A stretch of 64,000 nucleotides of DNA from NCBI RefSeq assembly GCF_001854325.1, contig NZ_CP017754.1, positions 4,216,001 to 4,280,000 of the forward strand. The letters are read 5' to 3'. This stretch comes from Cupriavidus malaysiensis (GTDB taxonomy: Bacteria; Pseudomonadota; Gammaproteobacteria; Burkholderiales; Burkholderiaceae). The position numbers were made by a program, and so were the translations under genes. Below, piece by piece: positions 1 through 8,563 of the stretch. How positions within the stretch are numbered: position 1 is the stretch's first letter; each line of letters begins with the position of its first letter. The notes beneath the pieces are model-generated. The model saw only the letters and a program-made list of their open reading frames with translations. It made no database searches and was not told where the DNA came from.

Positions 1-57
1 GCCAAGGACGCCGTCAACGCGGCTGCCGACAAGGCCAAGGACGCCGTCAACAAGTAA
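1..57 (+). CDS. C-terminal end of an Ala/Lys/Asp-rich repeat protein (partial)
   Basis: Only the last 18 codons and a TAA stop are inside the window. The visible residues contain two copies of a KAKDAVN-like unit with an AADKAKDAVN spacing, typical of amphipathic 11-residue repeats in small LEA-like or stress proteins. The start lies outside the window, so length and family cannot be judged. It precedes prmC on the same strand with about 170 bp between. The repeat character is seen directly; any stress role is inference. Confidence 0.55.
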   Translation, partial: AKDAVNAAADKAKDAVNK

Positions 58-224
58 TCCGGACGTACCGGCCGGCCCCGGGACATGCTCCTGGCCGGCC
101 ACCGGCGCGGCCAGGCTGCGCCGCACGGCCCCGCCCCCGCCACGCCGGCGTATGCTGTCCGGCAAGGCACGGCGGGGTTTTTTGCTGCCGGCCACCGCCC
201 GACCTACCCGTACCCCGAGACACC

Positions 225-1154
225 ATGCCGCACCCGGCACCCGCCGCCCCGTCAGCTCCCCAGGCCTCGCCACCCGCCGCCGATAGCGGCCCAGATAACC
301 CAGATAGCGGCCGCTGGCCGTCCTCGCCCACCCTGCGCGAGGCGCAGGCGCTCGCCACCGCGGCCGGCCTGCCGGTGCTGGAGGCGCGCATGCTGCTGGG
401 CCACCTGACCGGCTACAGCCGCACCCAGCTCATCACCCGCGACGACGAGGCGCTCACTCCTGCGCGCCGCGAGGCGCTGGCCGCGCTGGTCGCACGCCGG
501 CTGGCGGGCGAACCGATGGCCTACCTGCTCGGCGAGCGTGAGTTCTTCGGCCGAGTCTTCCGCGTCACGCCGGATGTGCTGATCCCCCGGCCCGACACCG
601 AGATCGCGGTCGAGGCGGCGCTGGCGCGCCTGCACGGCCGCGCGCGGCCGCATCTGCTGGACATGGGCACGGGCTCGGGCATCCTGGCGCTGACCCTGGC
701 GCTGGAGCGGCCCGACGCCGAGGTCTGGGCCACCGATGTCTCGCCGGCGGCGCTGGCGGTGGCGCAGGACAATGCCGCGCGGCTGGGCGCGGGCAATGTG
801 CGCTTCCTGCGCTCCGACTGGTACGCAGCGCTGCCGGAAGCAGTGCGCTTCGACCTGATCATCAGCAACCCGCCCTATATCGCCGCGGCCGACCCGCATC
901 TGGTGCAGGGCGACCTGCGCTTCGAGCCGGTCGATGCCCTGACCGACCATGGCGACGGCCTCGGCGACCTGCGCACGATCGCCGCCGGCGCCCCGGCCCG
1001 CCTGGCGCCCGGCGGCTGGCTGCTGGTCGAGCACGGCTACGACCAAGGCGAGGCCGCGCGCGGCCTGCTCGCCGCGGCGGGCTTCGCCGAGATCTCCACC
1101 GCACGCGACCTGGGCGGCAACGAGCGCTGCAGCGGCGGGCGGCTGGCCACCTGA
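225..1154 (+). CDS. prmC: Release factor glutamine N5-methyltransferase PrmC (HemK)
   Basis: SAM-dependent enzyme that methylates the glutamine of the GGQ motif in peptide release factors RF1 and RF2, improving termination in the cytoplasm. The 309-aa product has the SAM-binding loop DMGTGSGILA at about residues 146-155 and the diagnostic catalytic NPPY motif at 215-218, preceded by the helical N-terminal domain that recognises release factors. The first ~35 residues are Pro/Ala-rich and may not be conserved, so the true start could be slightly downstream, but no later ATG precedes the conserved domain. It is followed by grxD and ubiX, an order familiar in Burkholderiaceae. Confidence 0.95.
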   Translation: MPHPAPAAPSAPQASPPAADSGPDNPDSGRWPSSPTLREAQALATAAGLPVLEARMLLGHLTGYSRTQLITRDDEALTPARREALAALVARRLAGEPMAYLLGEREFFGRVFRVTPDVLIPRPDTEIAVEAALARLHGRARPHLLDMGTGSGILALTLALERPDAEVWATDVSPAALAVAQDNAARLGAGNVRFLRSDWYAALPEAVRFDLIISNPPYIAAADPHLVQGDLRFEPVDALTDHGDGLGDLRTIAAGAPARLAPGGWLLVEHGYDQGEAARGLLAAAGFAEISTARDLGGNERCSGGRLAT

Positions 1155-1338
1155 GCGGGCCGGCGGTGCCTGCGGCGCCACCCACGCAGGCACCGCCGCG
1201 GCGCTCCTGGCCCGGCCCTGAAGGGCCGGCCCGAATCAAGTAAAATCCGCCCCAGCACGGCGCGCCCCCGCGCTTGTTCCGATTTCCCCGTGCGGCATCG
1301 GCCCCGGCCGGCATCGCCTCAACCCGATACGTGAAACC

Positions 1339-1650
1339 ATGAGTGACGTGCAACAAAAGATCGACCAGATCGTCAAGGGCAGCCCGGTCGTGCTGTTCAT
1401 GAAGGGCACCGCCCAGTTCCCGATGTGCGGTTTCTCCGGCCGCGCCATCCAGATCCTGAAGGCCTGCGGCGTCGACGCGCCGACCACGGTCAACGTGCTG
1501 GAAGACGACGGCATCCGCCAGGGCATCAAGGAATACGCCAACTGGCCGACCATTCCCCAGCTCTATGTCAACGGCGAATTCATCGGCGGCTCGGACATCA
1601 TGATGGAGATGTATCAGAGCGGCGAACTGCAGACCCTGCTCAAGGGCTGA
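1339..1650 (+). CDS. grxD: Monothiol glutaredoxin, Grx4/GrxD family
   Basis: A 103-aa monothiol glutaredoxin with the signature CGFS active site (Cys30) and the glutathione-binding WP/TIPQ segment. The family ligates a [2Fe-2S] cluster as a homodimer or with BolA-type proteins and delivers clusters to client proteins. Length matches the family. The ATG is chosen because it begins the conserved N-terminal helix (MSDVQQKI). It is followed after two bases by ubiX, so the two are probably co-transcribed. A BolA-family partner candidate lies far downstream at 63166-63414. Confidence 0.95.
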   Translation: MSDVQQKIDQIVKGSPVVLFMKGTAQFPMCGFSGRAIQILKACGVDAPTTVNVLEDDGIRQGIKEYANWPTIPQLYVNGEFIGGSDIMMEMYQSGELQTLLKG

Positions 1651-1652
1651 AC

Positions 1653-2270
1653 ATGACGGCCACGCCCGCGGCCGGCGGCGCCGCGCCGCGGCGCGTGATC
1701 GTTGCCATCACCGGGGCCACCGGCGCCGTCTACGGCGTGCGGCTGGCCCAGGTGCTGCGCGGCGCGCCCGGGGTCGAAACCCACCTGCTGGTATCGCCCG
1801 CCGGCGTGATGAACCTGCAGCACGAGCTGGACATGGGCAAGGGCGAGGTGGAGGCCCTGGCCGACGTGGTGCATAACGTGCGTGACGTAGGCGCCACCAT
1901 CGCCAGCGGGTCCTTCCGCGCGCATGCGATGGTGATCGCACCCTGCTCCATGCGCACCCTCGCCGCCGTGGCGAACGGCTTCTCCGACAACCTGATCACG
2001 CGCGCCGCCGACGTCACGCTGAAAGAGCGCCGCCGGCTGGTGCTGCTGGTGCGCGAGACGCCGCTCAACCTGGCGCACCTGCGCAATATGACGGCCGTCA
2101 CCGAGATGGGCGGCATCGTCTTTCCGCCGGTGCCCGGCTTCTACCAGAAGCCGCGCACCATCGACGAACTGGTCGACCACACGGTCGGCCGCGTGCTCGA
2201 CCTGATCGACCTGCCCGAACTGGCGCAGGCCCTGGCGCCCAGCTGGCCCGGCCTCAGCAGCCAGGCCTGA
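1653..2270 (+). CDS. ubiX: Flavin prenyltransferase UbiX
   Basis: UbiX transfers a dimethylallyl group to FMN, making the prenylated flavin cofactor used by the decarboxylase UbiD in ubiquinone synthesis. The 205-aa product has the N-terminal Rossmann-like FMN segment (VAITGATGAVYG), the APCSMRTLA motif and the RETPLNLAHLRNM segment typical of the family. The ATG at 1653 lies two bases after the grxD stop and begins just ahead of the conserved strand, so it is preferred over an upstream in-frame extension through grxD. Confidence 0.95.
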   Translation: MTATPAAGGAAPRRVIVAITGATGAVYGVRLAQVLRGAPGVETHLLVSPAGVMNLQHELDMGKGEVEALADVVHNVRDVGATIASGSFRAHAMVIAPCSMRTLAAVANGFSDNLITRAADVTLKERRRLVLLVRETPLNLAHLRNMTAVTEMGGIVFPPVPGFYQKPRTIDELVDHTVGRVLDLIDLPELAQALAPSWPGLSSQA

Positions 2271-2309
2271 GCCGGCCGGCCCGCACCGGGGCGCACCGGC
2301 CTGGCCCGC

Positions 2310-2543
2310 TCAGCGCCAGTGGCGATAGCGCCGGCCACCACCGTAGTAGCCGCCGCCGTAACCGAAATAGACCGAGGGGCCGACGTAGGCAGGCGGGGCC
2401 ACGTAGGCCGGCGCAGGCGCAACCACGGCCGGGCCGCCATAGGCGTCATAGGCCGGGTAGGCGGGATAGGCCGGATAGACGGCACAACCGCCGAGCATTG
2501 CCGTGGCGGCTGCGGCCGCCAATCCGATCAACAGCGTCTTCAT
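2310..2543 (-). CDS. Small Tyr/Pro/Gly-rich lipoprotein
   Basis: A 77-aa product with a hydrophobic signal sequence and an apparent lipobox (LGGC, Cys at about residue 20), so it is probably lipidated and held in an outer or inner membrane leaflet. The mature part is low complexity: YPAYPAYPAY repeats, then a Gly/Tyr tract and a basic C-terminus. No enzymatic domain is visible. An AAAGGA ribosome site precedes the ATG. Its promoter region (2560-2650) holds four closely spaced palindromes, described separately. Confidence 0.8.
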   Translation of the reverse strand: MKTLLIGLAAAAATAMLGGCAVYPAYPAYPAYDAYGGPAVVAPAPAYVAPPAYVGPSVYFGYGGGYYGGGRRYRHWR

Positions 2544-2559
2544 CGCGAGTCCTTTGGGG

Positions 2560-2650
2560 CGTTCCTGTTCTTAAGAACGTTATACGGGGACTCCCCGTAA
2601 TACAGCGTCAAGGCGCTGTAACCCTTGTTACGATTCGCTACGAATCGCGC
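2560..2650 (-). promoter_or_regulatory. Palindrome-dense promoter region of the lipoprotein gene
   Basis: Four palindromes lie within 81 bp: GTTCTTAAGAAC (2567-2578), TACGGGGA-C-TCCCCGTA (2583-2599), TACAGCG/CGCTGTA (2601-2620) and CGATTCG-CTA-CGAATCG (2631-2647). Read on the minus strand, a TTGACG -35-like hexamer and a TATAAC -10-like hexamer flank the GGGGA/TCCCC palindrome with an unusually long ~21-bp spacer. That layout resembles MerR-type promoters. Promoter and operator roles are inferred. Confidence 0.45.
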
Positions 2651-2719
2651 GCGTCACCCCGCGCGTCACCCCCTCCCCGCCATGCTCCGCGCGCGCTCGG
2701 ACGGGCATCCTGCACCGCA

Positions 2720-4240
2720 CTAGATGTCGAAGCGAATCCCCTGCGCGAGCGGCAGCGCATCGCCATAGTTGATGGTATTGGTGGCGCGCCGCATATAGCC
2801 CTTCCATGCATCCGAGCCCGATTCGCGACCGCCGCCCGTTTCCTTCTCGCCGCCGAAGGCCCCGCCGATCTCGGCACCGCTGGTGCCGATGTTCACGTTG
2901 GCGATGCCGCAATCGCTGCCCGCCGCCGACAGGAAGGTCTCGGCCTCGCGCAGCGACTCGGTGAAGAGGCAGGACGACAGGCCGTGCCGTGCCGCGTTGT
3001 TCAGCGCGATGGCCTCGTCCAGCGAGGTGTAGGGCATCAGGTAGAGGATGGGCGCGAAAGTCTCGGTCAGCATGGTGTCGTGCTGCTCGCCGGTCAGCAC
3101 CAGCGCCGGCCGCACGTAGCAGGCCTGCGGATAGCGCTCGCCCAGCAGGCGTTCGCCGCCGTGCACCACATTGCCCTGCGCGCGGCAGTCCGCCAGCGCG
3201 TTGGCCATGGCATCGCCCGCGTCGCCATCGATCAGCGGCCCCACCAGCGTGCCGTCCTCGAGCGGGTCGCCCACTGGCAGCCGGCCCAGTACCTGCACCA
3301 GGCGCTCGCCCAGTTGCGGCAGCAGGTCGGCATGCACGAACAGGCGCCGCAGCGAGGTGCAGCGCTGGCCCGCGGTACCGGCCGCGGCGAAGGTGATGGC
3401 ACGCACCGCCAGCTCCAGGTTGGCGGACGGCGCCACGATGGCGGCATTGTTGCCGCCCAGCTCCAGGATGCTGCGCTTGAAGTGGCGCGCGCAGGCCACA
3501 CCGACTTCACGCCCCATGCGCGTGGAGCCGGTGGCACTGACCAGGCGCACCGCCGGATGCTCGACCAGGTAGCTGCCCAGCGCCCGGCCGCCGGGCAGCA
3601 CCGCCGAGATGCCTGCATACTGCGGCGCGGCGTTGGCCACCACGCGTTCGAGCAGGCCATGCGCGGCCAGCGCGCTCAGCGGTGTCTTCTCCGACGGCTT
3701 CCACAGCACGCCATTGCCGCACACCAGCGCCAGCGCCGCGTTCCAGGCCCACACCGCGACCGGGAAATTGAACGCCGAGATCACCGCGCACAGGCCGAAG
3801 GGGTGCCAGCTCTCGCGCATCACGTGCTGCGGCCGCTCGGAGGCGATGGTCAGGCCGTGCAGCTGGCGCGACAGGCCGACCGCGAAGTCGCAGATATCGA
3901 TCATCTCCTGCACCTCGCCCAGCCCTTCCTGCAGGATCTTGCCGGCCTCCAGCGAGACCAGGCGCCCCAGCGCCTTCTTGTGCTCGCGCAACACCTCGCC
4001 GAAGCGCCGCACCACCTCGCCGCGCGCCGGCGCGGGCAGCAGCGCCCACGCGCTCTGCGCCTCGCGCGCGCGGTGGATGCGCTGCCCGGCCTCGGCCTCG
4101 CTGCAGGCGGGCAGGTGCCCGTAGGTCTCGCCGTCGATGGGCGAGCGCAGCGCCAGCGCGGCGCCCGTGCCCGCGCCGTCCGACCACGGGCGCGGCAGGC
4201 CCATGGCCTGCCAGCATGCTGCGATGTCCTGCGTCTTCAT
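2720..4240 (-). CDS. amaB: ALDH7-family aldehyde dehydrogenase (L-2-aminoadipate semialdehyde dehydrogenase)
   Basis: A 506-aa NAD(P)-dependent aldehyde dehydrogenase. It carries the ELGGNNAAIV segment with the general-base Glu, and the GQRCTSLRR segment with the nucleophilic Cys. Overall sequence resembles the antiquitin/ALDH7 group (piperideine-6-carboxylate or alpha-aminoadipate semialdehyde dehydrogenase). It is translationally coupled (ATGA overlap) to the upstream lysine-dehydrogenase-like gene, which would supply its substrate, and an AGGAGA site precedes the start. Together they would convert lysine via allysine/P6C to 2-aminoadipate in the cytoplasm. The family call is strong; the precise substrate rests on context. 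Confidence 0.85.
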   Translation of the reverse strand: MKTQDIAACWQAMGLPRPWSDGAGTGAALALRSPIDGETYGHLPACSEAEAGQRIHRAREAQSAWALLPAPARGEVVRRFGEVLREHKKALGRLVSLEAGKILQEGLGEVQEMIDICDFAVGLSRQLHGLTIASERPQHVMRESWHPFGLCAVISAFNFPVAVWAWNAALALVCGNGVLWKPSEKTPLSALAAHGLLERVVANAAPQYAGISAVLPGGRALGSYLVEHPAVRLVSATGSTRMGREVGVACARHFKRSILELGGNNAAIVAPSANLELAVRAITFAAAGTAGQRCTSLRRLFVHADLLPQLGERLVQVLGRLPVGDPLEDGTLVGPLIDGDAGDAMANALADCRAQGNVVHGGERLLGERYPQACYVRPALVLTGEQHDTMLTETFAPILYLMPYTSLDEAIALNNAARHGLSSCLFTESLREAETFLSAAGSDCGIANVNIGTSGAEIGGAFGGEKETGGGRESGSDAWKGYMRRATNTINYGDALPLAQGIRFDI

Positions 4241-5451
4241 GCCGTCGTCTCCTGCAAGGGATGGCTTCTGTAGCGCCGGCCGAAACGGTTGGCCAGGAAG
4301 GCATCGAGCGCGATCGCCTCCTGCCGCACGAAACCGGCCTGCGGCAGCACGCCCTGTGCCACAAGGTCGAGCGCGGCGCAGATGCCGGCGGCGGTGGTGA
4401 GCTGGATCGCGTTCAGGTGGCCAGCCGGCGAGTCGGCGCCGCCGATGCGCGCCGAGAACGAAGCCTGCGTCAGCGGCGCGGCGCCCGCGGTGCCCGCGGT
4501 GCCCGCTGCAGGATACCCCGTGGCGCTGGCGAAGACGATCACCACATCCTGCTGCGTGACCGGGATCGCGCTGTCGAAGATCTCGCGCAGCCATTCGCGC
4601 CGGTCGCGCAGGCGCAGGTCGTTGAGCAGCAGCTTCATCACCGCGCAATGGCCCGGGTAGCGGATCGACTTGTAGTCGACCTGGCGCGCGCGCCCGGCCA
4701 GCGTCTCGGGCAACGTGCCCAGCCCGCCGGACGTATTGAAGGCCTCGTACTCGACGCCGTCCAGCGCGAAGCTCTCCAGCCCTTCCAGCGCGGGGACTTC
4801 GACCTGCCGGCCGTCGACGATGGCCTCGCAGGGATTGCAGTACTCGTTGATCAGGCCCTCGGTGCTCCACGTGAGGTTGTACTTGAGCGCGTTGTTCGGG
4901 TAGCGCGGCAGCGCGCCGACGCGCATGCGCAGTTCCAGCAGTTCGCCGCCGTCGCGCAGGAAGCGCTGCGCCAGGTCGTGCCCGACGATGCCGATGAAGC
5001 CCGGCGCCAGCCCGCACTGGGGCATCAGCACCGAGCGCGCGCCGTCGGCCAGGCGCCGGATGGCCTGGGTCGCGGCGACGTCCTCGGTCAGGTCGAAGTA
5101 GTGGACGCCGAGCGCCGCCGCCTGGGTGGCGACACCGACCGCCGCGTGGAAGGGCAGTGCGTTGAGCACCGCATCGGCGCCGGCCAGCAGCGCCGCGCAG
5201 GCGGCCGGCTCGGCGGGATCGCCGGCCTGTCCGACGATGCCGGCAGGCAGGCCCTGCAGCCGCGCCGCGTCGCGGTCGACCAGGCGCACGCGGTAGTCGC
5301 CGCTGTCATGCAGCATGGCGGCGATGGTGCGGCCGATCTTGCCCGCGCCCAGCACCACCACCTGCCAGGGCCTGCGCCCCGCGCGCGCGCCGCCGCCGCC
5401 CGCCACCCCCACCGGATCGGCCGCGCGGGCCAGTTTGCCTTGCATCGTCAT
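4237..5451 (-). CDS. Saccharopine dehydrogenase-family protein, probable L-lysine dehydrogenase
   Basis: A 404-aa product with an N-terminal Rossmann fold (VVVLGAGKIG, residues 32-41) followed by a saccharopine-dehydrogenase-like C-terminal domain. Members next to ALDH7 genes usually act as L-lysine 6-dehydrogenases that form allysine. The start at 5451 is backed by an AGGAGGTCCC ribosome site. The stop overlaps the ATG of the aldehyde dehydrogenase by 4 bp. It is transcribed divergently from an Lrp-type regulator across a 231-bp region with phased repeats, so lysine-responsive control is likely. The reaction is inferred from family and neighbours. Confidence 0.8.
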   Translation of the reverse strand: MTMQGKLARAADPVGVAGGGGARAGRRPWQVVVLGAGKIGRTIAAMLHDSGDYRVRLVDRDAARLQGLPAGIVGQAGDPAEPAACAALLAGADAVLNALPFHAAVGVATQAAALGVHYFDLTEDVAATQAIRRLADGARSVLMPQCGLAPGFIGIVGHDLAQRFLRDGGELLELRMRVGALPRYPNNALKYNLTWSTEGLINEYCNPCEAIVDGRQVEVPALEGLESFALDGVEYEAFNTSGGLGTLPETLAGRARQVDYKSIRYPGHCAVMKLLLNDLRLRDRREWLREIFDSAIPVTQQDVVIVFASATGYPAAGTAGTAGAAPLTQASFSARIGGADSPAGHLNAIQLTTAAGICAALDLVAQGVLPQAGFVRQEAIALDAFLANRFGRRYRSHPLQETTA

Positions 5452-5590
5452 GGGACCTCCTCTCGTGCTTGACCTGCCGCTGCATGACGGCCTTCTGGTG
5501 TGAAGTATGGGTCGCAGCTCCGTCGGAATGAAGGCACGAGATTGACGATATCCAGTCATAATCCGTCGAAACGACAGACATTCCCGACGA

Positions 5591-5626
5591 ATCGACAAAC
5601 GTCGACAGTCATCGACAGTCATCGAC
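5591..5626. promoter_or_regulatory. Four 10-bp-phased TCGAC repeats, candidate Lrp operator
   Basis: Four units of the form (A/G)TCGACANNC start at 5591, 5601, 5611 and 5621, exactly one per 10 bp. Further CGA(C/A) elements lie upstream from 5565. The array sits in the divergent region between the lysine dehydrogenase gene and the Lrp-type regulator. Lrp-family octamers wrap DNA around sites repeated on one helical face, so this is a natural candidate operator. Binding is inferred. Confidence 0.5.
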
Positions 5627-5682
5627 ATGCAAGCGGCGCGCCGGCCCCGGCGCCTCGCCCAACCCAGGCAAGGAGGAACCCG

Positions 5683-6132
5683 ATGCCGGAACTGGACGCC
5701 ACCGACCGCCACCTGCTGTCGCTGCTGCAGGCCAACGCGCGCGAGAGCGCCGCCAACCTTGCGCGCAAGCTGGGCATCGCGCGCACCACGGTGGTGGCGC
5801 GCATCGCCCGGCTGGAACGCGAAGGCGTGATCGCCGGCTATGGCGTGCGCCTCGGCCAGCAGATGGAAGACAACGCCATCCTGGCCTTCTGCGGCATCTC
5901 GGTGCAGCCCAAGGCCGCGCCCGCGGTGGTGCGCGCGCTGCAGCGCCTGCCCGAGGTGGAAGAGCTGAACTCGGTCAGCGGGCCGGTGGACTACCTGGCG
6001 GTGATCCGCTGCGACACGCACGCGCGGCTCGACAAGCTGCTCGACGAGATCGGCATGCTGGAGGGGGTGAACCACACCGCCACCTCGATCGTGCTGGCGC
6101 GCAAGATCGATCGCAGGCGTGCTGCCGGGTAG
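5683..6132 (+). CDS. Lrp/AsnC family transcriptional regulator
   Basis: A 149-aa regulator with an N-terminal HTH (about residues 4-60, containing LARKLGIARTTVVARIARLE) and a C-terminal RAM/AsnC ligand-binding domain. Length is typical. The start at 5683 follows a strong AAGGAGG site; in-frame codons further upstream run through the repeat-rich intergenic DNA and are not used. It is divergent from the lysine degradation pair and probably controls it in response to lysine or a derivative. Confidence 0.9.
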   Translation: MPELDATDRHLLSLLQANARESAANLARKLGIARTTVVARIARLEREGVIAGYGVRLGQQMEDNAILAFCGISVQPKAAPAVVRALQRLPEVEELNSVSGPVDYLAVIRCDTHARLDKLLDEIGMLEGVNHTATSIVLARKIDRRRAAG

Positions 6133-6305
6133 TGCCGGATAGTGCCGGGCAGCACCGCCGCAGGCGCCAGCCGGATCGCCCCGCGGCAGGACGGGCACGG
6201 CGGCGCTATGCTGCCGCATGCGAACGCGCCAGCGGTGCGGCCGCCGCGCCGACCGTCCCCATCAACGAACCTCGAACCGCAACAAGCATCCAGGAGAGAC
6301 ACACC

Positions 6306-7115
6306 ATGAACCCTCGCATCCGAGTCGCCGTCGGCGGCGTGACCGGCTGGGCCGGCAGCGAACTGGCGCGCGGCGTGGCGCATGCGCCCGATATGCAACT
6401 GGTGGCCGGCCTGTCGCGCGGCGCCGCCGGACAGCCGCTGGCGCAGCTGACCGGCCATGCCGACACGCCGGGCGTGGCGGCGGCCAGCATCGACGTGCTG
6501 GCGCAGACGCCGTGCGACGTCTACGTCGAGTACACCAAGCCGGCGGTAGCCAAGCACAACATCCTGCAGGCACTGCGCCACGGCGCGCACGTGGTGGTGG
6601 GCACCTCGGGCCTGTCGGACCAGGACTACGCCGAGATCGACGCCGCCGCGCACCAGGCCGGACGGGGCGTGCTGGCCTGCGGCAACTTCGCCATCACGGT
6701 GGTGCTGCTGCAGAAGTTCGCCGAGATGGCCGCACGCCACCTGGACCAGTGGGAGATCATCGACTACGCCAAGGCCGGCAAGGTCGATGCCCCGTCCGGC
6801 ACCGTGCGCGAACTGGCCTATCGCCTGGGACAGGTCAGGCAGCCCGAACTGACGGTGCCGCTGGACAAGGTCAACGGCCCGGTCGAGACGCGCGGCGCCT
6901 CGCTGTCGGGCACCCAGGTGCACGCCGTGCGCCTGCCCGGCTACCAGCTCGGCGTGGAGGTCATCTTCGGCGCCGACGGCCAGCGCCTGCACCTGCGCCA
7001 CGAGGCGGGCGACGGCTCCAGGCCCTATGTCTCGGGCGCCCTGCTCGCCATCCGCAAGGTGCACACGCTGCGCGGCGTGGTACGCGGACTGGATCGCGTG
7101 ATGGAAGGACTGTAG
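6306..7115 (+). CDS. Dihydrodipicolinate reductase-like protein lacking the catalytic His pair
   Basis: A 269-aa protein of the DapB fold: N-terminal nucleotide-binding loop GGVTGWAG (10-17), the GTSGL turn (99-103) and the substrate-loop motif KVDAPSGT (159-166). Canonical DapB enzymes carry two adjacent His just before that motif; here the segment reads IDYAKAG and has no His. It may therefore catalyse a different imine or enamine reduction, perhaps linked to the neighbouring lysine catabolism through piperideine carboxylate. A GGAGAG site precedes the ATG. The housekeeping dapB is presumably elsewhere. The fold is well supported and the function is open. Confidence 0.75.
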   Translation: MNPRIRVAVGGVTGWAGSELARGVAHAPDMQLVAGLSRGAAGQPLAQLTGHADTPGVAAASIDVLAQTPCDVYVEYTKPAVAKHNILQALRHGAHVVVGTSGLSDQDYAEIDAAAHQAGRGVLACGNFAITVVLLQKFAEMAARHLDQWEIIDYAKAGKVDAPSGTVRELAYRLGQVRQPELTVPLDKVNGPVETRGASLSGTQVHAVRLPGYQLGVEVIFGADGQRLHLRHEAGDGSRPYVSGALLAIRKVHTLRGVVRGLDRVMEGL

Positions 7116-7191
7116 GACGGTCTGCAGGAACGTCTGCCAGGCAGGCGGTGCGCCGGCCCATGCCGGCAGCGCCGCAGCGCGGGCAGCCGGG

Positions 7192-7911
7192 CTACCAGGC
7201 GGCCTTGCCCTTGGCCTTCGGCTCGGGTGCGGCCTTGGCGGCCGGCGCCGAGGCCGGCGCCAGCTGCTTGGCCATGGCATCGCTCTGGCCCGTCATCAGC
7301 TTGCGCGCCTGCGGCAGCAGCATCTCGATGGTGCCCTCGTCGCCCTCTTCCGGGATCGCATACAGCTCCACCGTCAACGGCGCCTTGACCCAGGCCGCGT
7401 GCACGGTCTTGAGCGGCTTGCCGTTGCGGTCCTTGACCTCGACTTCGCGCTGACGGAGCGGCTTGCCGTAGCCGGCCACCAGCGACTCCAGCGCGGCCTG
7501 CTGGCCGCGCGTGCCGGTGGTCGGCACGATCAGGCCGACCAGCGCGTTACCGTCGACGAAGGCAACCACGTGCGTGCCGTCCATGAAGGACGGGCGCTTG
7601 TCGCGCGGCACGCCGATCTGGCGCATCACGCCGTCGCCGCGCAGTTCCACGCAGTAGGCTGTCACGTCGCGGCCATCCGGCGTGCGCTTGTCGGCGCAGT
7701 CGGGCAGTGCCGGGATCGGGTTGCCGATCTCCAGCGTGCGCAGCACCGGCGCCAGCGCGTTGCTGCCGGTGCCGGCGGGCGCCGCCTGGGCAGCGGTGGC
7801 CGAAGCCGCGGCGGTGGACGGGGCCGGGGTTGCCGCGGGCGCGGCGGCGCGGGCCGCCGGCAGGCAGGCCATCAGGCTGGCGGCAGCCAGCCCGGCAAGG
7901 GTCAATCGCAT
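7192..7911 (-). CDS. Secreted hypothetical protein with signal peptide
   Basis: A 239-aa product with an N-terminal signal peptide (cleavage near ARAA, about residue 24), an Ala/Pro/Thr-rich linker and a conserved-looking central domain with CADKRTPDGRDVTAYCVELRG, suggesting a disulfide, then an Ala/Lys-rich tail. It is likely periplasmic. No family is recognised. The start at 7911 is chosen because it begins the signal peptide; longer in-frame extensions lack one. Confidence 0.7.
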   Translation of the reverse strand: MRLTLAGLAAASLMACLPAARAAAPAATPAPSTAAASATAAQAAPAGTGSNALAPVLRTLEIGNPIPALPDCADKRTPDGRDVTAYCVELRGDGVMRQIGVPRDKRPSFMDGTHVVAFVDGNALVGLIVPTTGTRGQQAALESLVAGYGKPLRQREVEVKDRNGKPLKTVHAAWVKAPLTVELYAIPEEGDEGTIEMLLPQARKLMTGQSDAMAKQLAPASAPAAKAAPEPKAKGKAAW

Positions 7912-8125
7912 CGATACTCCAGGAATCTCGGACGGCCCGGCGCCATGCGCGGGCAGCCAGCAGTATGCCGGCTTCCCGCGCCTGCGCGCCGTGCGCGGCG
8001 AACAAGGCAGACAAAACCGGGCACAGACTGGATTGGAGCCCGGCCGGCCCGGGCGGTTCCTGAGCGGCACGGCCGGTCCGTTCCGGTGGCTCCGGCGGCA
8101 TGTGGCCGCGGGCGCCGGAGGGGCG

Positions 8126-8374
8126 CTAGGCCGTCATGCGCAGCACCGCGTTGGCCAGTCCGGCCAGCACCGCCAGGAACAAGGCCCACAGCAGCAGGCG
8201 CGGCACGCGGCTGGGCGGCAGTTCGCGGCGGCCGGGCCGCGCGCGGGAGGCGTCCTGGCGCACCTCGTGGCGCGGGCCGCGCGTATGCCACACCATGTCG
8301 GGATCCGGCCGGGGCGGCGGGTCCTTCGCCTGCTTGCTGGGCGCGGGGCGTCCCGCCGGTCCTTGCGTGGCCAT
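8126..8374 (-). CDS. Small protein with C-terminal transmembrane helix
   Basis: An 82-aa product with a polar Pro/Arg-rich N-terminal two-thirds and a single hydrophobic helix near the C-terminus (about residues 57-79), so it resembles a tail-anchored inner-membrane protein. A GGGGAG ribosome site precedes the ATG at 8374. No family is recognised. It lies between a secreted protein gene and the ClC gene on the same strand. Confidence 0.55.
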   Translation of the reverse strand: MATQGPAGRPAPSKQAKDPPPRPDPDMVWHTRGPRHEVRQDASRARPGRRELPPSRVPRLLLWALFLAVLAGLANAVLRMTA

Positions 8375-8563
8375 CTGTGCTCCCCGGTGAAGCGAAAGGC
8401 TGCCATCCGGCGCGGGCGGCGCCGTCGCGCGCACCGGACAGTGCGCCGGCGCGGGCCCATGGTAAGGCATCCGCCCATGCCCGCAACGGGCGCGGCACAC
8501 GCTGCCGGGCAGGTGTTTGAACGCCGCCACACCTGGGCGCAGCACGCTCCACCCGGCGCCCGC

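Noticed and set aside
2498..4273. Long plus-strand open frame (591 codons) opposite the ALDH7 gene
   Set aside because: Low-complexity Arg/Ala/Gln/His composition typical of the antisense frame of a GC-rich gene; the minus-strand frame encodes a complete aldehyde dehydrogenase.
5591..5626. Possible CRISPR-like array near the Lrp gene
   Set aside because: Units are only 10 bp with no spacers; phased operator repeats fit better. No CRISPR array was seen anywhere in the window.
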